A stretch of DNA of 10,914 nucleotides. It comes from Spirochaetia bacterium (lineage in GTDB: Bacteria; Spirochaetota; Spirochaetia; Treponematales; Breznakiellaceae). Position 1 is the stretch's first letter, and each line of letters begins with the position of its first letter. Both the position numbers and the translations under genes were made by a program. Where the stretch lies: assembly GCA_025997675.1 (NCBI GenBank), contig BNUX01000093.1, positions 1 through 10,914 on the forward strand. The letters are read 5' to 3'. Below the pieces are notes generated by a model. That model was not told the DNA's origin and ran no database searches. It was given only the letters and a program-made list of their open reading frames with translations. Below are positions 5,621 to 10,914 of the stretch, piece after piece.

Positions 5621-8600
5621 CTAAAAGTTACCGTACTCCTCCCACGCCTTAATCTCCAGCCCCTTGGCCCGGAAGTCGCTCAAGGCGTCGATAAACTGCC
5701 GCGCCACCTTAATGTTGGTGAACAGGGGTATGTCGAAGTCCACCGCCATGCGCCGTATGATGTAGTCGTTCTTCAATTCCGTCTCCCGGTTGTTCTTAGG
5801 AATGTTGATGATCATGTCCACTTCCCGGTTTTTGATGAACTGCGCAATGTTGGGCTCCTTGGATTCCAGGGGCCAGTTCAGGGCCTGGGCCTGTACGCCG
5901 TTGGCAGCCAGGAACTTGGCGGTGCCACGGGAGGCGTAGAGTTCGTACTCCATTTTTACCAGGGCCTTGGCGGAATCCAGGAAGTCGAGCTTGTCCTCGA
6001 TGGGGCCGGTGGAGAGGAGTATCCGCTTCCGGGGGATACGGTAGCCCACGGAGAGCAGGGCCTTCATGAAGGCATCGTTCAGGTCCGTGCCGATGCAGCC
6101 CACTTCCCCGGTGGAGGCCATCTCCACCCCGCTGATGGGGTCCGCGCCGTGGAGCCGGGAAAAGCTGAACTGCGCGGCCTTGACCCCCACCCAGTCCAGG
6201 TCCAGCGCTGATGCGGGGGCTTTTTGGACCGGTTCATCAAGCATTGCCCGCACCGCCATCTCAATCATGTTTACCCGGCTGACCTTGGAGCAGAAGGGGA
6301 AGCTCCGGCTTGCGCGGAGGTTACATTCGATTACCCGCACCCGGTTGCGCTGGGCCAGGAACTGGATGTTGAAGGGTCCGGTGATGTCCAGGGCGCAGGC
6401 TATTTGCGTGCTAATCTTGCGTATCTTCCGGACGGTCTGGAGGTAGAGACGCTGTGCGGGCAGTACCACGGTGGCGTCCCCGGAATGGACCCCGGCGTTC
6501 TCCACATGTTCGGTGATGGCGTGGAACAGTATTTCTCCCCGCTTGGCCACCGCGTCGATCTCAATCTCCTTTGAGTTCTCAACAAACTTGGAGATCACCA
6601 CCGGATGTTCCGCGGATACATCCGCTGCGAGCCCCAGGAATTGTTCTAAACTTTCATCGTCCCAGGCCACGTTCATCGCGGCGCCGGAGAGGACATAGCT
6701 GGGACGGATCAGTACCGGGTAGCCGACAAGGGCGGCGAAGGCTTTGGCGGAGGGCAGGTCCGTAAGCTCCTTCCATTCAGGCTGTTCGATCCCAAGACTG
6801 TCCAGGAGGGCGGAAAACTTGTTCCGGTCCTCCGCCATGTCGATGGAGGCAGGGGATGTGCCGTAGATAAGGACCCCCAAGTCATAGAGCCTGGTAGCAA
6901 GATTGTTGGGAATCTGGCCGCCCACGGAGAGGATCATCCCTTCGGGCCGTTCCCGTTCATAGATATCCATGATCCGTTCCAGGGTAAGTTCCTCAAAGTA
7001 GAGCCGGTCGCATATATCGTAATCGGTGGAAACCGTTTCGGGGTTACAGTTCACCATGATGGAGTAGCGCCCCAGCTTCCGGGCGGCTTCCGCCGCGTTG
7101 ACACAGCACCAGTCGAACTCAACGCTGCTTCCAATCCGGTATGCGCCGGAACCCAGGACCATCACCCCCCGTCCTGCGCTCGGTACATCATCGGTGGCGC
7201 CGCTCCCTGCACCGCAGCTTCCGTAGGTCATGTAGAGGTAGTTGGTCTTAGCGGGATACTCCGCCGCCAGGGTATCTATCTGCTTGACCTGGGGCCGAAG
7301 CCGGAACCCTTCACGAATACTGCGGATCTGCATTTCCGTCTTGCCCACAAACTCCCCGATCCGCGCATCGGAAAACCCAAGGCTCTTAGCCCGTGCGAGC
7401 AATTCGCGCTCTAAATGTTCACTGCCCAATGCCCGAAGCGTTTTCTCCGTTTCCAAAGCATTCGCAATCCTGTAAAGGAACCACCGGTCTATCCTGGTGA
7501 GCCGGTGGATTTTCTCCACACTCCAGCCCTCCATAAGCGCACGGTAGACGATGAAGATGCGCCGGTCCGTAGGCTTAACCAGGGCGTCCCGGATATTCCG
7601 GAGCCCGCTCCCGCACAGTGCGTCATCCCCGGTGAGCCCCGGCGCGCCGATGCCGGTCATCCGCAGGGCCTTTTGCAGGGCCTCCTCAAAGCTGCGGCCT
7701 ATGGACATCACCTCCCCTACGCTTTTCATCTCCGAACCGATGCGCACATCGACGTTCTTGAACTTTAAGAGGTCCCAGCGCGGTACCTTTACTACGCAGT
7801 AATCCAGCGCGGGCTCGAAACAGGACTTGGTGACCCGGGTGATGCGGTTTTCAATATCCGTAAGGGAATAGCCCAGGGCAAGTTTTGCCGCCACAAACGC
7901 CAGGGGGTAGCCCGTAGCCTTGGATGCCAGGGCGGAACTCCGGGAAAGCCGGGCGTTCACTTCGATGATCCGGTAGTCCTCGGAAGCCGGGTCCAGGGCG
8001 TACTGGACGTTACATTCCCCCACAATGCCCAGGTGGCGGATCACTTCAATGGCGATGCGCCTGAGCTTGTGGTATTCCGAGTCGGTTAGGGTTTGTGAAG
8101 GGGCCACAACGATACTCTCCCCGGTATGTATCCCCAGGGGGTCGAAGTTTTCCATATTACAAACGGTGATGCAGTTATCGTATTTATCCCGCACCACCTC
8201 GTACTCAATTTCCTTCCAGCCCCCCAGCCATTCCTCCACCAGCACCTGGGGCGCATGGGCAAAGGCCCGGTCACAGCGGCGGCGTATATCCCCCTCGTTC
8301 CGGCAGATCCCCGAACCGGAGCCCCCCAGGGCATAGGCGACCCGGACCATCACGGGGTAGCCTATCTGTTCCGCCGCCTCCGCCGCGCTATCCGTATCGG
8401 TGACAGCAATACTGCGGGGGGTCAATGCGCCGATTTCCCTGAGCCGTTCCACGAACAGCTCCCGGTCCTCGGTATCTTCGATGGTCTTAACGGAGGTGCC
8501 CAGTACCTTGACCCCGTACTTGTAGAGGGTCCCCTCCCGTTCCAGGGCCACCCCGCAGTTCAGGGCGGTCTGCCCTCCGAAGGAGAGGAGTATCCCGTTG

Positions 8601-8872
8601 GGCCGTTCCTTTTCGATCACCTGCCGGACATACTCCGGGGTTACCGGCAGGAAGTAGGTGGCATCCGCCATGCCCTCGCTGGTCTGTATGGTAGCGATGT
8701 TGGGGTTGATCAGCACGGTCTTGATGCCCTCTTCCCGCAGGGCCTTCAATGCCTGTGACCCGGAGTAGTCAAACTCTCCGGCCTGCCCGATTTTCAAACC
8801 ACCGGACCCGAGGACCAACACTTTCTTTATCGAACCTACCCGGTTCGCCGTATCATGTATCGACTTAATCAT
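5621..8872 (-). CDS. carB: Carbamoyl-phosphate synthase large subunit, CAD-like type
   Basis: 1083 aa, full length (E. coli CarB is 1073). It makes carbamoyl phosphate from bicarbonate, ammonia and two ATP for pyrimidine and arginine synthesis. Domain order: first ATP-grasp half (about 17-405; VLGSGGLKIGQAGEFDYSGS at 20-39, GKEIEY-like GWKEIEYEVVRDKYDN at 218-233, IIEVNARLSRSSALASKATG at 302-321), linker/oligomerisation domain (about 405-545), second ATP-grasp half (about 568-940; LGSGAYRIGSSVEFDWC at 573-589, RPSYVLSGAAMNV at 723-735, ECNLRASRSFPF at 849-860), and the MGS-like allosteric domain (about 950-1083). Wording throughout follows the eukaryotic CAD / Bacteroidetes lineage rather than proteobacterial CarB. 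A Gly/Ser-rich stretch at 550-568 between the halves looks like a small insertion. ATG overlaps the carA stop by 4 bp (ATGA), so synthesis of the subunits is coupled. Confidence 0.97.
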   Translation of the reverse strand: MIKSIHDTANRVGSIKKVLVLGSGGLKIGQAGEFDYSGSQALKALREEGIKTVLINPNIATIQTSEGMADATYFLPVTPEYVRQVIEKERPNGILLSFGGQTALNCGVALEREGTLYKYGVKVLGTSVKTIEDTEDRELFVERLREIGALTPRSIAVTDTDSAAEAAEQIGYPVMVRVAYALGGSGSGICRNEGDIRRRCDRAFAHAPQVLVEEWLGGWKEIEYEVVRDKYDNCITVCNMENFDPLGIHTGESIVVAPSQTLTDSEYHKLRRIAIEVIRHLGIVGECNVQYALDPASEDYRIIEVNARLSRSSALASKATGYPLAFVAAKLALGYSLTDIENRITRVTKSCFEPALDYCVVKVPRWDLLKFKNVDVRIGSEMKSVGEVMSIGRSFEEALQKALRMTGIGAPGLTGDDALCGSGLRNIRDALVKPTDRRIFIVYRALMEGWSVEKIHRLTRIDRWFLYRIANALETEKTLRALGSEHLERELLARAKSLGFSDARIGEFVGKTEMQIRSIREGFRLRPQVKQIDTLAAEYPAKTNYLYMTYGSCGAGSGATDDVPSAGRGVMVLGSGAYRIGSSVEFDWCCVNAAEAARKLGRYSIMVNCNPETVSTDYDICDRLYFEELTLERIMDIYERERPEGMILSVGGQIPNNLATRLYDLGVLIYGTSPASIDMAEDRNKFSALLDSLGIEQPEWKELTDLPSAKAFAALVGYPVLIRPSYVLSGAAMNVAWDDESLEQFLGLAADVSAEHPVVISKFVENSKEIEIDAVAKRGEILFHAITEHVENAGVHSGDATVVLPAQRLYLQTVRKIRKISTQIACALDITGPFNIQFLAQRNRVRVIECNLRASRSFPFCSKVSRVNMIEMAVRAMLDEPVQKAPASALDLDWVGVKAAQFSFSRLHGADPISGVEMASTGEVGCIGTDLNDAFMKALLSVGYRIPRKRILLSTGPIEDKLDFLDSAKALVKMEYELYASRGTAKFLAANGVQAQALNWPLESKEPNIAQFIKNREVDMIINIPKNNRETELKNDYIIRRMAVDFDIPLFTNIKVARQFIDALSDFRAKGLEIKAWEEYGNF

Positions 8873-9999
8873 ATTACTTTCCTCACCTGATCCAGAAACC
8901 GGTCGATCAGAAACTCCGTGTCCCGGGGCCCCGGGCAGCCTTCGGGGTGGAACTGTACCGCCGAGAAGGGGTGTTTGATTGAGCGGATGCCTTCAATAGT
9001 GTTATCGTTGGCGTTGACAAACCAGGGTTCCCAGCCCTTGGGGATGGTTTCCCCCCGCACCGCGTAGCCGTGGTTCTGGCTGGTGATGTAGCAGCGCTTT
9101 GTTGTTGTGTCGATGCAGGGCTGGTTCTGGCCCCGGTGGCCGTAGGGGAGCTTGTAGGTATCCGCTCCGGCGGCCAGGGCCATGATCTGATTGCCAAGGC
9201 AGATACCGAAGATGGGCTTCCCTTTGTCAAAGGCCCGGCGCACGGTGGCGATGGTTTTATTGCACGCCTTGGGGTCACCGGGGCCGTTGGAGAGGAAGAG
9301 GCCGTCGTATTCAATGTTTGCAAGGTCCGAATCCCAGGGCACACGGATAAGCTCTACCTTCCGCGCAAGGAAACAGCGGAGTATGTTGGCCTTTGCCCCG
9401 CAGTCCACCAGGACGATACGGGGCAGCGTTTCGCTATTAGACGTCCCCGGGGAGCGGTAGCGTTTAACATCCCTGGGGGACACCTCCGCCACCGGGTGGC
9501 TTACCATCCCCGAATCCATGGTCACCTCCCGGCACCCCTCCACCAGGATCTTCCCCTGCATAACCCCGTGTTCCCGGAGCCGTTCCGTGAGGGACCGGGT
9601 ATCAATGCCGTAAATGCCGGGGACATTGTTTTTGTCGAGCCAGGCTGAAAGGGATGCGCCGGAAGAAAAATGGCTGGGTGTTGCACAGGCCTCGGCCACC
9701 ACAAAACCCGAGACCTGGATTTGCCCCGACTCAAAATGGGTGGGGATGCCCTGTTCGTCGAAAAAGGGCTCCGCCGTTTTGGGCTTCACCGGCACCCCGT
9801 AATTGCCCATAAGGGGGTAGGTGGCCACCAGGATCTGCCCCCGGAAACTGGGGTCTGTCAGGGACTGGGGGTAGCCGGTCATGCCGGTGGTAAAGACCAC
9901 CTCCCCCGCCTGGGACTTTTCCTTCCCAAAGGACCACCCCGCAAATTCCGCCCCGTCTTCCAACACAAGCTTTGCCCGTGCCACGTGCTGTTTTTTCAT
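8869..9999 (-). CDS. carA: Carbamoyl-phosphate synthase small (glutaminase) subunit, CAD-like type
   Basis: 376 aa, normal length. It hydrolyses glutamine and channels ammonia to CarB. The N-terminal CPSase domain (about 8-150) includes GYPQSLTDPSFRGQILV (42-58), YPLMGNYGVP (61-70) and IDTRSLTERLREHG (132-145). The class I glutamine amidotransferase domain (about 194-372) has SNGPGDP (237-243), the nucleophile C267 in FGICLGNQ, and H351/E353 in VQFHPEG; the triad is intact. Segments such as ATPSHFSSG (106-114), GQNQPC (290-295) and TSQNHGYAV (306-314) match the eukaryotic CAD-type glutaminase better than E. coli CarA. The ATG at 9999 is backed by a strong CGGAGG ribosome site five bases upstream, the best in the window. 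First gene of carAB; its upstream region has a terminator-like hairpin. Confidence 0.97.
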   Translation of the reverse strand: MKKQHVARAKLVLEDGAEFAGWSFGKEKSQAGEVVFTTGMTGYPQSLTDPSFRGQILVATYPLMGNYGVPVKPKTAEPFFDEQGIPTHFESGQIQVSGFVVAEACATPSHFSSGASLSAWLDKNNVPGIYGIDTRSLTERLREHGVMQGKILVEGCREVTMDSGMVSHPVAEVSPRDVKRYRSPGTSNSETLPRIVLVDCGAKANILRCFLARKVELIRVPWDSDLANIEYDGLFLSNGPGDPKACNKTIATVRRAFDKGKPIFGICLGNQIMALAAGADTYKLPYGHRGQNQPCIDTTTKRCYITSQNHGYAVRGETIPKGWEPWFVNANDNTIEGIRSIKHPFSAVQFHPEGCPGPRDTEFLIDRFLDQVRKVI

Positions 10000-10004
10000 T
10001 TCGG

Positions 10005-10010
10005 CCTCCG
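10005..10010 (-). promoter_or_regulatory. Shine-Dalgarno site of carA with small palindrome upstream
   Basis: CGGAGG on the minus strand, five bases before the carA ATG, fixes the start. Directly upstream, 10012-10024 is GTGTA-GAA-TACAC, a 5-bp stem with a 3-base loop that could hide or frame the ribosome site in the mRNA, or be a small operator. Confidence 0.7.
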
Positions 10011-10073
10011 GGTGTAGAATACACGGTTTATCGGTTTTTATGCAATGTCTTTGGAAATTAGGAACGGGAAATG

Positions 10074-10131
10074 AAAAAATACCCGTTTTCGGGTTGTTTT
10101 CCAGGGGTATTTTGAGGAAAACGGGTATTTT
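10074..10131 (-). terminator. Perfect 15-bp inverted repeat with T run upstream of carA: candidate attenuator
   Basis: 10076-10090 and 10117-10131 are exact reverse complements of 15 bases, separated by 26. Read towards carA, the hairpin ends in six T (10079-10074), the form of an intrinsic terminator. Because it lies about 75 bases before carA and not after a gene on that strand, it may act as an attenuator in the carAB leader, provided transcription starts upstream of it. Two smaller hairpins use the same bases and compete with it: 10116-10122 with 10096-10102 (7 bp) and 10082-10087 with 10063-10068 (6 bp). In the other direction the stem ends in TTTTATT, so the element could work both ways. 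Confidence 0.55.
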
Positions 10132-10151
10132 ATTCCTAAATTGTGGGAAGA

Positions 10152-10179
10152 GGAATAGGATTTGTTCTTTCCGTGTCCA
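10152..10179 (-). promoter_or_regulatory. Weak candidate promoter for carAB
   Basis: On the minus strand TGGACA (10179-10174, five of six bases) with a 16-bp spacer and TATTCC (10157-10152, three of six). It would start transcription near 10145, just upstream of the long hairpin, making the hairpin part of the leader. I found no better match; a second pair, TTGCAT (10045-10040) and TATTCT (10021-10016), would start inside the ribosome site and is less likely. Confidence 0.25.
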
Positions 10180-10213
10180 GGGTGTCCTTTGTGGTGAAAA
10201 TTATTCCCTATAC

Positions 10214-10242
10214 TAGACACGGTACAGAATTTCTGCTATAGT
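10214..10242 (+). promoter_or_regulatory. Sigma70-type promoter of tRNA-Cys
   Basis: TAGACA (10214-10219, five of six bases), a 17-bp spacer and TATAGT (10237-10242, five of six). The start would be near 10249, about 15 bases before the mature tRNA 5' end, a normal short precursor leader. The promoter points away from carA. Confidence 0.7.
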
Positions 10243-10263
10243 CAAAATGTTCACGTATATCCT

Positions 10264-10335
10264 GGCGCCGTACCCAAGCGGTAAGGGAGCGGTCTGCAAA
10301 ACCGTTATGCAAGGGTTCGATTCCCTTCGGCGCCT
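10264..10335 (+). tRNA. tRNA-Cys (anticodon GCA)
   Basis: All arms fold: acceptor GGCGCCG (10264-10270) with CGGCGCC (10328-10334); D stem CCC/GGG; anticodon stem GCGGT/ACCGT around loop CTGCAAA, anticodon GCA; T stem AAGGG/CCCTT around TTCGATT. The unpaired discriminator at 10335 is T (U73), the main identity base for cysteinyl-tRNA synthetase. No CCA end is encoded (GTA follows), so CCA must be added by nucleotidyltransferase. No neighbouring tRNA and no clear terminator follow. Confidence 0.95.
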
Positions 10336-10395
10336 GTAATTAAAATACCCCTATATACATTCCGTCGCCGGTAAACCGGGGGGATCTCCGTTGCA

Positions 10396-10626
10396 GGGCA
10401 TGCCCTACAAGTTAACGGGCATGCCCTACAGGTTAACGGGCATGCCCTACAAGTTGACGGGCATGCCCTACAAGTTAACGGGCATGCCCTACAAGTTGAC
10501 GGGCATGCCCTACAAGTTAACGGGCATGCCCTACAAGTTAACGGGCATGCCCTACAAGTTAACGGGCATGCCCTACAAGTTAACGGGCATGCCCGTCAAC
10601 TTAACGGGCATGTCCTACAAGGGGGG
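10396..10626 (+). repeat. Tandem array of eleven 21-bp units made of two palindromes
   Basis: Unit: GGGCATGCCC TACAA GTTAAC. Nine units (10396-10584) are nearly identical, varying only at GTTAAC/GTTGAC and one AAG/AGG; unit 10 (10585-10605) changes the second half to GTCAACTTAAC and unit 11 (10606-10626) is degenerate (GGGCATGTCC...GGGGGG). GGGCATGCCC and GTTAAC are both perfect palindromes, so the array alternates two symmetric sites every 21 bp, that is two helical turns. Since 21 is a multiple of three, one plus-strand frame reads MPYKLTG repeatedly (open from TTG 10391 to 10633, 80 codons), but it has no other protein-like features and I do not call it a gene. Nature unknown: protein-binding array, iteron-like element or minisatellite. 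Confidence 0.95.
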
Positions 10627-10887
<261 letters not shown>

Positions 10888-10914
10888 CTCATTCGCCTCC
10901 TTCTCCTCTTCTTC

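Noticed and set aside
8126..8758. 210-codon open frame on the plus strand inside carB
   Set aside because: It lies opposite the most conserved ATP-grasp region of carB and has no protein-like features.
10038..10220. 60-codon minus-strand frame (GTG start) covering the carA leader
   Set aside because: No ribosome site, composition dictated by the hairpins, and no run of regulatory codons that would make it a convincing leader peptide.
10104..10352. AAAATACCCC after the tRNA (10343-10352) and its complement in the carA leader (10104-10113), which might frame the tRNA as an element boundary
   Set aside because: Too short, no further matching flanks, and no integrase gene in the window.
10336..10395. 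Possible terminator after tRNA-Cys (CCGGT-AA-ACCGG at about 10373)
   Set aside because: A two-base loop is sterically poor and no T run follows.
10396..10626. CRISPR array
   Set aside because: There are no variable spacers: the repeats are directly adjacent and the whole 21-bp unit is conserved; no cas genes are present.

Overview
The window looks like a piece of a spirochaete chromosome, most plausibly a Treponema-like species of moderately high GC. This is inferred from gene style: a helix-turn-helix domain fused to a PTS EIIA domain, a MoxR/VWA operon running into what resembles a JAB-domain helicase gene, and a CAD-like carAB pair. No marker gene fixes the species. Almost all genes are on the minus strand; the exceptions are one secreted transglutaminase-like protein and a tRNA-Cys.

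Layout, left to right. (1) 1-3034, minus strand: an operon of four tightly packed genes (overlaps or gaps of a few bases) driven by a good sigma70-type promoter at 3006-3034. Order of transcription: a 211-aa protein I do not recognise, a MoxR-type AAA+ ATPase, a VWA protein of the DUF2201 type whose metallopeptidase motif has decayed, and the first 54 codons of a protein that leaves the window and resembles the JAB-like N-terminus of DinG-type helicases. (2) 3056-3712, minus: an RluA-family pseudouridine synthase. It is divergent, across 35 bp, from (3) 3748-4884, plus: an exported protein with a transglutaminase-like Cys-His-Glu domain. (4) 4906-9999, minus: carA and carB (4-bp overlap), then 55 bp further on an HTH-EIIA fusion protein. 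(5) 10000-10263: the carA upstream region with a 15-bp perfect inverted repeat followed by a T run and smaller competing hairpins (candidate attenuator), plus a tRNA promoter facing the other way. (6) 10264-10335: tRNA-Cys(GCA). (7) 10396-10626: an 11-unit array of a 21-bp repeat built of two palindromes. (8) 10627-10914: a low-complexity end with an unbroken run of 48 C residues, inside what may be the start or tail of a minus-strand gene.

How it fits together: carA supplies ammonia from glutamine and carB makes carbamoyl phosphate for pyrimidine and arginine synthesis. Both subunits resemble the eukaryotic CAD / Bacteroidetes lineage rather than E. coli CarAB, and the allosteric domain lacks the E. 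coli effector loop. The MoxR/VWA operon looks like a chaperone-type module. The parts least explained by known gene families are the palindromic 21-bp array, the 48-C tract, the nested hairpins before carA and the unrecognised first gene of the MoxR operon.
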